Below are positions 15,683 through 24,986 of a stretch of DNA of 35,437 bases, piece after piece. The first letter of the stretch is position 1. Every line of letters begins with the position of its first letter. The stretch is from a candidate division TM6 bacterium GW2011_GWF2_37_49. GTDB taxonomy: Bacteria; Babelota; Babeliae; Babelales; RVW-14. A program made the translations under genes and the position numbers. The stretch is from assembly GCA_000989955.1 (NCBI GenBank), contig LBTE01000002.1, forward strand, positions 173,126 through 208,562, read 5' to 3'. Under the pieces are notes generated by a model that was not told the DNA's origin, did not search any database, and worked only from the letters and a program-made list of their open reading frames with translations.

Positions 15683-18600
15683 TTATTTCCCACATATTCT
15701 TTGTTTTACTTTTGCATACGCCGCCTTGACCGCATTCTTAGACTTATACCAAGCGATTTGCGCTTTAAGCGTAATTCTGTCTGATTTGCTGGCAAGCTTA
15801 GGCGCAGCTTCTTTGGCCAACTCAAAGGCTGGTGCGTAATTTTGGCTTAGTAGGGCCTTTAAAATCTGAACTTCGTCGTAAAAATATGATGTTTTCGATT
15901 TTAAGTAGTTCAATGCCGCCTCAAATGCAGGTTGATAACCCTTGTTGACGAGGGTATTAAAGATAGTTGTATAGCCTTGTTTACCTTGTTCAATAGCTAA
16001 TTCTAATGCTTCCGCGTACACGATTTCATAACCTTTTTCAACCAATATTTCGACAATCCTTGTGTATCTATAATCCATTTTAAATTTGACTGCAAATTCA
16101 CGTGCAAATTCGTAGGCTGGTGCGTAGCCTTGTCTTACTAATGTATCAATCATGTTGTAGATCGAGTCTTTAAGTACATCATTGCTGCTATATTTTTTTG
16201 CAGCTTCAAATGCAGCTGGATATGCTGCTATATATTTTTGATTAATTAATGATGTATAAATATTCATGCAACATAGTTGTATTTCTAGATCATCGCTTGA
16301 TATTGCTGAATTCGCTGCCTCAAAAGCTTGGCTGTAAGCGGCTTTGTACTGTTTTTGGACCAGCATATTTAAAATGTTTAAACCATGAATTTTTTCTGTT
16401 GATTTTGCATCAGAGCTTAAAACTGCATTGTGAGCCAGGATTGACGCTTCGCCAAAGTTGTCGTCGTATCCACATTCAACAAGCTTTTTATAATATTCTA
16501 AACGTTGCTCTGTCGTAGCATTTTTGTAATTTTGTTCGTAAAAAAGCTTTAACAACTTAGTTCTAAACTGTTTAATCTTGCCGCTTTCAAACCATTTTTT
16601 AATTTTGGATTTGTCGGTGCCGAATTGTGTAATAATTGCACTGACCATTGTTTTTGCTTCTTCGCTGTTACCCGATGCTAGTTTTTCGAATTTATCGGAA
16701 TCAATCATAGCCAATGCTTTGATCTCTTCGCATATTTGACTGTCAATTGCATTATTTGCTGCAAAAATCATAGCGTTTAAGGTCTTTTCGAGCTGCACGA
16801 TCTCTTTTTGTGTTGAAATGTTATAAACAATTGTTACCTCATTGGCCCCGATGGCTGACTCTTTGATTGGCAGAATAAAGTTAGACTGCATTTCGGCAAA
16901 TTTCTTTATAATATCCCATCTGCCTCGACGTTCTCCTACAAATCTGATTGTTAGCTGCGTTTCATTCGTTGATTTGTCGAACACAAGCTCAAAAACAAGG
17001 CTGTGATTTTGAAGTGGACAATTATAGCGAGATATCAGCTTCTGGCCTTCGACTCTTAATCCGATGAGCCATGAAGTGTTAAGATAGGATGTTACTGAGC
17101 TTGGCATTACATGAGGTGCACAAAGTACTGCTCCAGTTAGGTGTAAGTTAACAATAAAAGTTATTACTCGTTGTAATATTCCAGGGTTGGCCAGTAAACT
17201 TGCCAAATACAGAGAGCCTAAACCAATCCCCATTCCGATTAATCCTCCGAATCCAGAACAGATGGTAAATCCTAATGCTCGTTTATATTTATTGGGACTC
17301 ATAAGCATTTCACCAACTTTATTAAGTGCAGCTCTACCAAATTTACCTAACGTAGCCGGGTGTAAAATATTTGTTGAATTACACAAAACTCGTTCAACTC
17401 CAGCAAACATCGCTGGCTTGCTCCACGTCTTGGGCATGCTTAATCTAAGGTGTGCGCTGAGCGTTACAAGCAAATTTTGGTGTAGCAGAGTAAACGTATC
17501 TTCCATTGTTTGTGGGTAGTTACGTTCAAACGCCGTTGTGCTGCCCAAGCAGGCGTTGGCAACGCTAAAATCTTTGGTTGGCATGAGCTGTGTGCTGTCA
17601 TTGCCGAGTCCATTTAAAATTTCTTGAATTTTGGATATGTAAGTATCAAGCGGCCAGCTCCAGTGATATTTAAAGGCGTCTGCAGGTAGCATGTGTACCC
17701 AGCAATTTAACAGGTCAAAGTTGGCCTGCAGCATTGTTTTAAAATTTTTGACTTTATCTGCATCAGATGCGTATTTTGTGCTACCTTTCAATGTCTTGAT
17801 TGATTGGTCGAATAGATCGATAAATTTATCCATGAAAGAGAGCAAGATAAGCTTAATAAAGCTTGAGCTGTCCTTAAATTGTGATTTGAACTCTTCGGAT
17901 GTGAAGTATTCAAAACAGTCTTTTTTAAATCTTTGCATTGTCGATTCAAATTTGGCTGGCTCTGCCCAGACGTTTAGATCGAAATTTTTAAGCTGTTCTG
18001 CAATGTTTTGGACTTTGGCTAATAAAGTTTTTGATTTTTCAAGCTCAACAAAAATGCTTTGCATGTATTTTTTTAAAATTTTGCATTGCCCAAAACTCGA
18101 TGCAAATGAAATGTTGATCCAAGAAGACATGGCATTGAAGTTGTTCAAAGTGTCGACCAGTTTTGTAAATTGACCTTTGGCTTCGACATCCGATTTTGCA
18201 ACGCTTGATACAAAATTTAACCACATTTTTTCGGTTTCTGGAGTAAGCGCCACATCAAAACCATGCTGTGTAACCAAAAACAACGGCCGGTCTTGCAAGA
18301 TCATCGTTGCGTCTGATCCGAGCATTTTAACAAGCTTTTCCTCGATAAAATTTATCTCTTTTTTATAAGAGGCTTGAATGCTTTCAAATGAATATACTTC
18401 AACAAATCGTTCATCCTCTGCTTGAAATAAAGCAGCTTCGATGGTGTTAACGCCGAGTAGTCGCTCAAGATCAAATGCTGGACGATTAAATGCTGTTTTA
18501 ATTTGGTCTGATTTCTCGCAAACAAAGTTAAACAAGTTTTCCATTTTTTGGCCAAATATTTGAGATGATTGTTTGCGGTATGTCTTTGTCCCATCTTCAC

Positions 18601-20323
18601 GAATTGCGGCCAAAGCTGATTGAATTTTAAACAGTATTGAATTCAAAGCGCTTTCGGCGTCTTGCTGTGATGCACTTTTTAGCATTGCAGCGAGCTCTTG
18701 TAAATTTTTATCAGGCAACGCATCGGATGCTATTTGTGTTTGAACCACCAAGCTTGTTGGCATGATCGAAACTTTTTTAGGCATTGGATGTGTAAACCAG
18801 CCAGTTACGATTTCAGTTGAGTCAGCGCAAGAAATCAATTCTCGCTGAGCATCGATTGTAACGACTGAGCCTTCTTTTTCGATCCATGAACTAAATTTTT
18901 CTATATCTTGGGTTTGGAACACAGGCTTGTCTGCCCCACGGAAAATGGCTGCAGCGTGTGATGTTGTCTCAGCATTGCCTTTGACAACAACTGCTAATAT
19001 TTGATCTTTGTTAAAGCTTGGTGCAATAAATGTTTCCAATGCATCATTTAGCGATGGTGCGATTAAAACTTGGTTTTTGTTTGTTATTTTTCTGCATGCA
19101 CAGTCAGCAGGCAATATTGTTTGTGTTTTGATAATTTTTTCTTGAGCGATGCCATCGATTGATTTTATGTAGCTTGGATTAAATGTTGACGTTGATCTGA
19201 GCGGCCTTGCCTGGACCAAATAAACCGTTTTTAGTTGTGGCATGTAAACCAGCTCAATGTCGGTAGGCTCGTTGTTATAAAATTTTTGAATAGCATCAGC
19301 GATGACTTTAATTGCTTTTACGGCGTCAGCGCTTAAAGCAGGGACGTTTTGAATTTCAGCGGGATTATTGACCATTTTTAAAGAGTTTTGGCCATTTTCG
19401 TTTACAGGAATCAATCTAGAGCTCTTTTTTCTTATCAACGAATTAACATTAAAATTTTTATCAACCACAAACGTATCGACTGACACGAGGTTGTCCACAA
19501 CGCCAGCGTTGTGACCCCATGAAGCCTGGATTATTGTTGTGCCCTGGGTATTCGCGTAAGTTTCTTGTGTGTAAACCACGCAGCCCACCGGAATTTTGGT
19601 GATGTCAGTTGTTCCGCCTTCTTGTTCGCCGACCATTCGTTGAATAAGAACTGGCATGCTTGGCAAAAACTTAATTGTTTCGTCTTTCTCAACCAAGCGC
19701 TGTTCCATTGATTTTTTCGAAAAATATGACGCAATAACCGCGTTAACATACTCATTTAAACTTTTATAATTTACAGGAACGTTTGCATAACTTTCGTTAC
19801 CGCCGGCGTTTGTAACTTTCTTTGTATCCTCTTTGCCGGTGCTTCGTACCATCGCTTTAAAATCTTTTGCTGCTTCAACAAAGCCTTTAACTTGTGGCAC
19901 ATTTCTAAACAATGCATCACTGGTAGAATCAGCAGTGTCTTGGCTTTCGGTTTTTAATTTTAAAATATGTTCGGATATTTTTTGAGAGGATTCAATCAAA
20001 AAACTGTCAGAAGGGTTGTTGGTAGCCATTTTTGTCCACTCAGCAATAACGTCAAAGCCCTGTTCTTTAAGAAAATCGATACTTTGTTGATGGCTAAGCC
20101 CAACAAACTCAGGCACAGCCACGTTAAACCCGCCAAGCGTTTTTAGTCCTGTTTGAATGGCTACGTCTCTGGCGATGTTTTGTTCTAGTAAGGCTAAATT
20201 TGCATACTTATTACCGTACAAGTCGGCAATAGCGGTGTGTTCAACGTCGCTCATTGTGAATGCAAAGCAGTACAAAAGAGATACGAATATTAAAGGCTTT
20301 ATCAATTTAATAAATTGCTTCAT
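15683..20323 (-). CDS. Giant exported protein with PEP-synthase/PPDK-like ATP-grasp and phosphohistidine domains
   Basis: 1546 residues from the ATG at 20323, which GGAGG precedes; the ATG at 20338 lies within that RBS. Signal peptide: MKQFIKLIKPLIFVSLLYCF. Residues about 33-375 follow the PPDK/PEP-synthase nucleotide-binding domain: GNKYANLALLE (37-47), VPEFVG, AMVRSTGKED with Arg160 and Glu165-Asp166, QASWGHNAGVVDN (266-278), TDIELVY, and LVQARPL. Residues about 415-475 are the swivelling domain, with NAETTSHAAAIFRG carrying the predicted phosphorylated His456. The C-terminal PEP-binding barrel is not recognisable. Instead there are ~800 unassigned residues, a Gly-rich hydrophobic stretch near 1040-1095 and helical repeats (about 1310-1530) of the GYxPAYEFAxE kind. 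A dikinase-like module behind a signal peptide is odd, since its ATP would normally be cytosolic; it may act in a host or be a degenerate scaffold. Confidence 0.85.
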   Translation of the reverse strand: MKQFIKLIKPLIFVSLLYCFAFTMSDVEHTAIADLYGNKYANLALLEQNIARDVAIQTGLKTLGGFNVAVPEFVGLSHQQSIDFLKEQGFDVIAEWTKMATNNPSDSFLIESSQKISEHILKLKTESQDTADSTSDALFRNVPQVKGFVEAAKDFKAMVRSTGKEDTKKVTNAGGNESYANVPVNYKSLNEYVNAVIASYFSKKSMEQRLVEKDETIKFLPSMPVLIQRMVGEQEGGTTDITKIPVGCVVYTQETYANTQGTTIIQASWGHNAGVVDNLVSVDTFVVDKNFNVNSLIRKKSSRLIPVNENGQNSLKMVNNPAEIQNVPALSADAVKAIKVIADAIQKFYNNEPTDIELVYMPQLKTVYLVQARPLRSTSTFNPSYIKSIDGIAQEKIIKTQTILPADCACRKITNKNQVLIAPSLNDALETFIAPSFNKDQILAVVVKGNAETTSHAAAIFRGADKPVFQTQDIEKFSSWIEKEGSVVTIDAQRELISCADSTEIVTGWFTHPMPKKVSIMPTSLVVQTQIASDALPDKNLQELAAMLKSASQQDAESALNSILFKIQSALAAIREDGTKTYRKQSSQIFGQKMENLFNFVCEKSDQIKTAFNRPAFDLERLLGVNTIEAALFQAEDERFVEVYSFESIQASYKKEINFIEEKLVKMLGSDATMILQDRPLFLVTQHGFDVALTPETEKMWLNFVSSVAKSDVEAKGQFTKLVDTLNNFNAMSSWINISFASSFGQCKILKKYMQSIFVELEKSKTLLAKVQNIAEQLKNFDLNVWAEPAKFESTMQRFKKDCFEYFTSEEFKSQFKDSSSFIKLILLSFMDKFIDLFDQSIKTLKGSTKYASDADKVKNFKTMLQANFDLLNCWVHMLPADAFKYHWSWPLDTYISKIQEILNGLGNDSTQLMPTKDFSVANACLGSTTAFERNYPQTMEDTFTLLHQNLLVTLSAHLRLSMPKTWSKPAMFAGVERVLCNSTNILHPATLGKFGRAALNKVGEMLMSPNKYKRALGFTICSGFGGLIGMGIGLGSLYLASLLANPGILQRVITFIVNLHLTGAVLCAPHVMPSSVTSYLNTSWLIGLRVEGQKLISRYNCPLQNHSLVFELVFDKSTNETQLTIRFVGERRGRWDIIKKFAEMQSNFILPIKESAIGANEVTIVYNISTQKEIVQLEKTLNAMIFAANNAIDSQICEEIKALAMIDSDKFEKLASGNSEEAKTMVSAIITQFGTDKSKIKKWFESGKIKQFRTKLLKLFYEQNYKNATTEQRLEYYKKLVECGYDDNFGEASILAHNAVLSSDAKSTEKIHGLNILNMLVQKQYKAAYSQAFEAANSAISSDDLEIQLCCMNIYTSLINQKYIAAYPAAFEAAKKYSSNDVLKDSIYNMIDTLVRQGYAPAYEFAREFAVKFKMDYRYTRIVEILVEKGYEIVYAEALELAIEQGKQGYTTIFNTLVNKGYQPAFEAALNYLKSKTSYFYDEVQILKALLSQNYAPAFELAKEAAPKLASKSDRITLKAQIAWYKSKNAVKAAYAKVKQRICGK

Positions 20324-20366
20324 GACTAACTCCTCCATTTTATTAAAACAATTTCGACATATTATA

Positions 20367-20394
20367 ATTCTATTTGAAATTAAAGGATTGTCAA
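20367..20394 (-). promoter_or_regulatory. Promoter of the exported dikinase-like gene
   Basis: On the minus strand: consensus TTGACA (20389-20394), a 16-nt spacer, and TAGAAT (20367-20372), ending 43 nt before the ATG at 20323. A TATAAT lies a few bases further on. Confidence 0.65.
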
Positions 20395-20574
20395 CTAAGC
20401 GGTTTTATGTGCGTAATTGCATTGTTTTATGATGAAATTTGCTTAAAAATATTGTTTTTTATTAAAAATCTGCAAAATGTGACAAAGTTGCTGAATTTTA
20501 TGGAGTAGTTGAGTTTTTGTCGACTTTAAGCGGATTATTTCAATTTGAAAATCATTGCTTTCATAGCACTCTTT

Positions 20575-20603
20575 TTGTTAATGTGAAATCAGAAGGTTAT
20601 ATT
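20575..20603 (+). promoter_or_regulatory. Promoter of the protease-candidate gene
   Basis: TTGTTA (20575-20580), a 17-nt spacer, and TATATT (20598-20603), with the ATG at 20630. It shares a 306-nt divergent region with the opposite promoter at 20367. Nothing else is seen there. Confidence 0.6.
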
Positions 20604-20629
20604 TCTTAATAAAATGGGTGGAGGGTGCC

Positions 20630-21589
20630 ATGAATAGGAATTCTAAATTTTTGTTATGTACTTTTGTAGTTGTTGTGTGTATTAGCAGCTCGGGGTTTTC
20701 AATGGAATGGATACGCTCTTTGTTGGGTTTGGATGAGCAATCACGAGCAATCGCAGCAAGCAAAGAATCAGCTCGAAGAGAACAAGCTGCACGTCAGGAG
20801 CTTGTAGCTGCTGAGGCCCGTGCAATAGCTGCAAGTAAGCGTTCATTTGATGAATTGCGTGCCCGTCAGATTCAAGCTGAGATGGATACTCATCCGGTGT
20901 GTTTTTTTAATAAAGACTTAGATGACAAAAAATTGAAACATCAAGCACCCGATCCTGTGGATGTTTTGATTCAGAAATGTGATGCAATGCACCTAGATAA
21001 AGGCATATTCATGAATAATGCTGGAACTAGAAATATAAGCCAAATACCTTGTTTATTTCAAGCATTTCCTGGAATAACGGTGAATTTGTGCGGCTACTAC
21101 GCCGCATATTTTGCGCTTTGCATGCTTACAAGCCGATCCCCAGACGAGTTGAAAGGGACATTAAATGATAGAGGGCGATTTGAGCGTTATTTACAACGCT
21201 GGAGTAACTTTATAAAAACAGAACGTGATAGGTATATTGCTGATTTACCTGAGGATATGCGTGCTGAATTTGCAGCTGCTGGCGAGATGTTGATGGCAGA
21301 TCAAATAAAAAGTATTTTTGAGAACCATTTAGCAGATGAAGTAAGGCCAGAAAGTGTTATTGTTGATGGTAATGATAAGTTTGATTCGATAATTGCAGCG
21401 TTTAAATCTCAAGAACATCCCGCTGATTTATGTTTCATCTTAAATACAAAAAAAGAGGGTAGCCATTGGATTGCCGTTTGGGTCAGTAAAGATAAAGGTA
21501 TGATCATAGCTGATTCGATGGCGACGAATAGAACAGATTTTGAAAAAATTATAAAATTATATGACGATATTTTTGGTGCTACAAAGTAA
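20630..21589 (+). CDS. Secreted papain-like cysteine protease candidate
   Basis: 319 residues from the ATG at 20630; the in-frame GTG at 20618 is part of the GGTGGAGGG RBS region. Signal peptide with a core of FLLCTFVVVVCISSSGF. Residues ~35-85 form an Ala/Arg/Glu-rich coiled coil containing RAIAASK twice. The rest looks like a papain-fold peptidase: VNLCGYYAAYFALC (nucleophile candidate Cys154), then about 125 residues later GSHWIAVWV (His279) and KGMIIADSM (Asp295). The order Cys-His-Asp and the spacing suit C39/papain-like enzymes, including some deubiquitinase-like effectors. Family membership is inferred from these motifs only. Monocistronic: its own promoter upstream, repeat copy D downstream. 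Confidence 0.75.
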   Translation: MNRNSKFLLCTFVVVVCISSSGFSMEWIRSLLGLDEQSRAIAASKESARREQAARQELVAAEARAIAASKRSFDELRARQIQAEMDTHPVCFFNKDLDDKKLKHQAPDPVDVLIQKCDAMHLDKGIFMNNAGTRNISQIPCLFQAFPGITVNLCGYYAAYFALCMLTSRSPDELKGTLNDRGRFERYLQRWSNFIKTERDRYIADLPEDMRAEFAAAGEMLMADQIKSIFENHLADEVRPESVIVDGNDKFDSIIAAFKSQEHPADLCFILNTKKEGSHWIAVWVSKDKGMIIADSMATNRTDFEKIIKLYDDIFGATK

Positions 21590-21600
21590 GAATTTTTATG

Positions 21601-21750
21601 GCAAGTGTTGTTTGTGCACTTTTTGCAAAACTCACTTGCCAGGCAGCTCCCAATCATGGCTTGCAGCTCGCATCTAAAAACTTGTCAAAATGTATACAGA
21701 CCTGATCCCGCCGCTCATCCTGAGTTTGTAGACGGATGTATAGTCCTGAA
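21601..21750 (+). repeat. Intergenic repeat copy D
   Basis: Begins GCAAGTG (21601), which pairs with CACTTGC (21633-21639) around a T-run, followed by a GCCAGGCAGCTCCC hairpin, the core GCAGCTCGCATCTAAAAACT TGTCAA, ATGTATACAGACC and a diverged arm CCGCTCATCCTGAGTTTGTA. It starts 11 nt after the protease-candidate stop, in the same orientation, and runs directly into the promoter of the next gene. Confidence 0.85.
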
Positions 21751-21760
21751 AATCAATGTT

Positions 21761-21789
21761 TTGACGCATGTATTTAAAATATTTGTAAT
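21761..21789 (+). promoter_or_regulatory. Promoter in the shared leader (also at 28142-28170)
   Basis: TTGACG (21761-21766), a 17-nt spacer, and TGTAAT (21784-21789). The matching position upstream of 28240 reads TTGACG, 17 nt, AGTAAT. The 108 nt before the two ATGs align without gaps and with 8 mismatches. Confidence 0.5.
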
Positions 21790-21858
21790 TTCAATATTTT
21801 TATTATTAAAATCAGATTAAGGAGTTTAATTTTATCTGCGTTGCTTGGAAGGCGATTT

Positions 21859-24789
21859 ATGATTAATCGTTTGAATTCAAAATTGATCACGGTGCTGTTT
21901 TGCATGTTTCTAGGGCTTGGGTTTGCCGATATGGTTCATTGTGCCGATACTAATCCACAATCTCCTGCCGTTGGCGAACTGAAAAATCCAGAAACTAAAA
22001 AATCGGAGTCTGGCTGGTTTTCTCGCGGTTTTTCTCGCGTCGGAAGTTTTTTTTCTGGCATGCGCAGTAGAGTTGCCTCGGCCGTTTCTTCAGGCTATTC
22101 TTATACAAAAAGCTTTTTTTATTTCGTTGGTAATAAAATTGCTGAATTGCGTGCGAAGGTTGCTGAAGGGTGGAGACGCCCGAAGCCTGCAGTAGCTGAG
22201 CATTTGGAGTTGCCTGCTCCTACGCCTGAGCCTGTACCTGCTTTGATACCTGGCAAGCAGCCTGAAACACATGTGGCTAATCCAGTGAAAGAGCCTGCTT
22301 TTAAGCTTGTGTATAATACCGTGGACTTGCCTGCGCCTAAGCCTGCTCCTGATTTTACGCCTGTGCCTGAGCCCGCTCCTGATCTTACGCCTGTGGCTGC
22401 AAAGCCAGCTCCTGCTCCTGTGCCTGCAAAGCCTGCTCCTGCCCCTGTGCATGCGGCAGCTGCTGATGCGGCAAAAGGTGGAAAAATGCAGAAGTCGGAC
22501 GAAGAAAAATTTTCTGAAATTTCAAAAGATCTGAAATCAAAAGATTATGTGGATTATACTTATGCTTTGGATTTAATTGACGACAATAATTTTTCAAAAG
22601 ATCTGGTTATTGAAGCCATTCTTGCGTCCGGTAAGGCAACTATAGAAATTATTTATGCATTTGTTGATAGGCGTGGAGTTTCACTACGTAAAATTTGGGA
22701 TCTTATCAAGGATAAATATCGATCACCAAAAAACGTTCAAGCTTTTATTGGTTGTGTTTATTCGTATTATTTTGATCAACTAAAAGAGTTTTTGAATGAA
22801 ATTGTTACTAATGATATGACAGCTCCAGCATATATTGTAGCAATGAATGATGCGGGAGTTGACAGGTGGCTAGTTTTTAATGTTATTCTTAAGAACAACC
22901 AAGAAACGCAGGATAATATTGCTGCGTTAGTTGGTGTAGGAATGAATCCAACGCAGCTTTGGCTTGATTATTTCCTTGCAAGAAAAGGTGCTTCTGAATT
23001 ACGTATTCTGAATCTATTAATCGATAAGCGTCTTGATGTAGACGCAAAATATGAAGGGGATATGCCACGAGAATATGGACCAGAAGCAAAAACACCACTT
23101 GAATTGGCAGTTGACGTTGTTGGAAAAGATCATCAAATCACGAATCGACTGAGAGAAGAAAAAGCGCGTAAAGATGCAGAAAGACAGCAAGCAAAAATAA
23201 GAGCTGAACAAGCGCGGAAAGTTAGTTCATCGCCTGCACCTGTGCCTACGCCTGTTCATGCACCTGTCCCTGATCCTGTTCATGCACCTGTTCCTGCTCC
23301 TGCGCCTGCACCTGTGCCTACGCCTGAGACTAAGCCCGTTCATGTGCATGCGGCAGCTGCTGATGCTGCGCCAACAGAAGAACAAAAAATACCGCAAAAT
23401 CTAACGCCGGCTCAAGCGACAACGAAGTTGTTTGAATTACTCAAAGCCAACACGGCGACATTAGCGCAAGTTAAAGCATTAATCGCACAAGGGGCTGATG
23501 TAAAAACATTTGATGAATCAGAAGAAGCAAAAACACCTATTTATTACGCAAGACTACGTAGACAGAGTTCTGATACCGTTGAAAACAACGCGATAGTGGA
23601 AGCTATAAGTGTGAAAATTGCTGAAAAAGAATGTAAAGACGAAGAGATAGGGTTGAGTGATATGATTGGTGGTGTTGGTTCCGTAGAAGCAGGCAATATT
23701 GATAATTATATTGAAAAACTTAAATTTAAACCTTCTCAAGTCTTAAATGCACTGCTTGAAAAAGAAAAAGCAGATGCTTTAAATATTGATATTTTAGTTA
23801 AAAAATATAAAATTACAGAATATGAAATTATTGACCTTATCACACACAAATTCCCAACGCCCCAAAATGTTGCAGCTTTTGTAACCTACATTGCAAATTA
23901 TAATCCAGATGATCTATCAAATATTTTGCGTATAATTATCGAGAACAATCTGACTGGTCCAGATTATATTGATGTATTAATTCGTGCAGGAGTTGACCAA
24001 AAACTAATTTTGACAGAGCTTCTTGATCAAAAAAAAGAAACGACGGATAATCTTACCGTTTTAATTACTGCCGGAATGAATCCAACGCAGCTTTGGTTTG
24101 ATTATTTCATGAAAAGAAAAGCGGATTCTGATTTACGTATTTTGAATTTTCTAATCAAGATGGGTCTTGAAGTAGACGCAAAATATGGACCAGGCGCAAA
24201 AACACCACTTGAATTGGCCGTTTGCGTTGTTGGAGGAGACCATCCAATCACGAATCGACTGAGACTTGAGACTCTTGACCCCCAAAATACATACGATGAA
24301 TTAATTAAAAACATTCCCAATGTTGAATATAAGGATCGTAACAATGTTGAGTATTGGAAGCGTATTTTCTATTTATGGGGCTTGATACAGAATATACAAA
24401 CCTATGATCAGTGTAGATTTGGTTTTGCAGTGAAGTCATTAATGGGGTTAGACTTCAAAATAGATCCAGCTGCAATGGAAACCCAACAATTTTGGCGAGC
24501 GATTCAGGACGCCGTGCAACGTTATTCGAATCTACTATCCCCTGACAAAGTGGGAGCCGGTCAAGCTGGCCTGATCGAAACATTTAATGAAATGAAAAAT
24601 GCAATTGATCGACAAACGCCTGAAAAATATAAACCAACCACTAAAAAGGCTGCAGGTCCAATTGTCTCTAAAGATACAAGTAAAATTGAAGTAACTGAAG
24701 CCTCTGGAGCACATCAAGCCGCTGAAACGATTGACCATGCTCCTGGATCGGCTAAAGCAGGTGGTACAGACTGGGAAGATGTAGATTAA
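21859..24789 (+). CDS. Large exported protein with two Pro-rich linkers and duplicated helical/ankyrin-like modules
   Basis: 976 residues from the ATG at 21859, with GGAAGG 6 nt upstream; the TTG at 21841 precedes that RBS. Signal peptide MINRLNSKLITVLFCMFLG, identical to that of the gene at 28240. A shared GELKNPE...GWFSR stretch follows. Linker 1 (residues about 115-201) and linker 2 (about 458-505) are PAPVPAPVHA chains, each ending in HAAAADAA. After each comes a related ~200-residue module ending MNPTQLWxDYFxxRK, then LRILNxLI, VDAKY, and KTPLELAVxVVGxDHxITNRL, which looks ankyrin-derived. An extra ankyrin-like unit (QVKALIAQGADVKTF) lies between. The linker-plus-module therefore duplicated internally. 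Predicted location periplasm, surface or host. Function unknown. ileS follows. Confidence 0.87.
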   Translation: MINRLNSKLITVLFCMFLGLGFADMVHCADTNPQSPAVGELKNPETKKSESGWFSRGFSRVGSFFSGMRSRVASAVSSGYSYTKSFFYFVGNKIAELRAKVAEGWRRPKPAVAEHLELPAPTPEPVPALIPGKQPETHVANPVKEPAFKLVYNTVDLPAPKPAPDFTPVPEPAPDLTPVAAKPAPAPVPAKPAPAPVHAAAADAAKGGKMQKSDEEKFSEISKDLKSKDYVDYTYALDLIDDNNFSKDLVIEAILASGKATIEIIYAFVDRRGVSLRKIWDLIKDKYRSPKNVQAFIGCVYSYYFDQLKEFLNEIVTNDMTAPAYIVAMNDAGVDRWLVFNVILKNNQETQDNIAALVGVGMNPTQLWLDYFLARKGASELRILNLLIDKRLDVDAKYEGDMPREYGPEAKTPLELAVDVVGKDHQITNRLREEKARKDAERQQAKIRAEQARKVSSSPAPVPTPVHAPVPDPVHAPVPAPAPAPVPTPETKPVHVHAAAADAAPTEEQKIPQNLTPAQATTKLFELLKANTATLAQVKALIAQGADVKTFDESEEAKTPIYYARLRRQSSDTVENNAIVEAISVKIAEKECKDEEIGLSDMIGGVGSVEAGNIDNYIEKLKFKPSQVLNALLEKEKADALNIDILVKKYKITEYEIIDLITHKFPTPQNVAAFVTYIANYNPDDLSNILRIIIENNLTGPDYIDVLIRAGVDQKLILTELLDQKKETTDNLTVLITAGMNPTQLWFDYFMKRKADSDLRILNFLIKMGLEVDAKYGPGAKTPLELAVCVVGGDHPITNRLRLETLDPQNTYDELIKNIPNVEYKDRNNVEYWKRIFYLWGLIQNIQTYDQCRFGFAVKSLMGLDFKIDPAAMETQQFWRAIQDAVQRYSNLLSPDKVGAGQAGLIETFNEMKNAIDRQTPEKYKPTTKKAAGPIVSKDTSKIEVTEASGAHQAAETIDHAPGSAKAGGTDWEDVD

Positions 24790-24888
24790 CTCAAAATTAT
24801 CATTAGCATGTGTTTTAATTAATTGCGTATTTAACCCGTTAATCCGCAGATTTCGTTAAAATCACTTAAAATATTTCTGTTTTTGTCT

Positions 24889-24894
24889 TATAAT
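24889..24894 (+). promoter_or_regulatory. Putative -10 box of ileS
   Basis: Consensus TATAAT at 24889-24894 with a weak -35 (TTAAAA, about 17 nt upstream). It predicts a leader of about 85 nt before the ileS ATG. Confidence 0.5.
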
Positions 24895-24952
24895 CAATCA
24901 GTTTGTTGTAGCTTTCTGCCTTAAATAAATCGAATAAATTTATTTAATTATT

Positions 24953-24974
24953 GCTGGCTTACTAAAAAGCCAGC
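24953..24974 (+). other. Hairpin directly upstream of the ileS RBS
   Basis: GCTGGCTT (24953-24960) and AAGCCAGC (24967-24974) form a perfect 8-bp stem with a 6-nt loop, 3 nt before the AGG RBS and 12 nt before the ATG. There is no T-run, so it is more likely a leader structure than a terminator. Confidence 0.6.
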
Positions 24975-24986
24975 GCTAGGATTAAA

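Noticed and set aside
20630..21589. Ulp1/C48-type SUMO protease
   Set aside because: C48 enzymes have the order His-Asp-Gln-Cys. Here the Cys precedes the His-Asp pair, so a papain/C39-like order fits better.
21605..21820. Plus-strand ORFs in the repeat copies (21605-21820, 27902-28132)
   Set aside because: They translate the non-coding repeat family in a chance open frame; similar reading in two copies reflects repeat identity, not coding.
24895..24986. T-box riboswitch upstream of ileS
   Set aside because: The leader is under 100 nt, with no T-box sequence, specifier loop or antiterminator visible.
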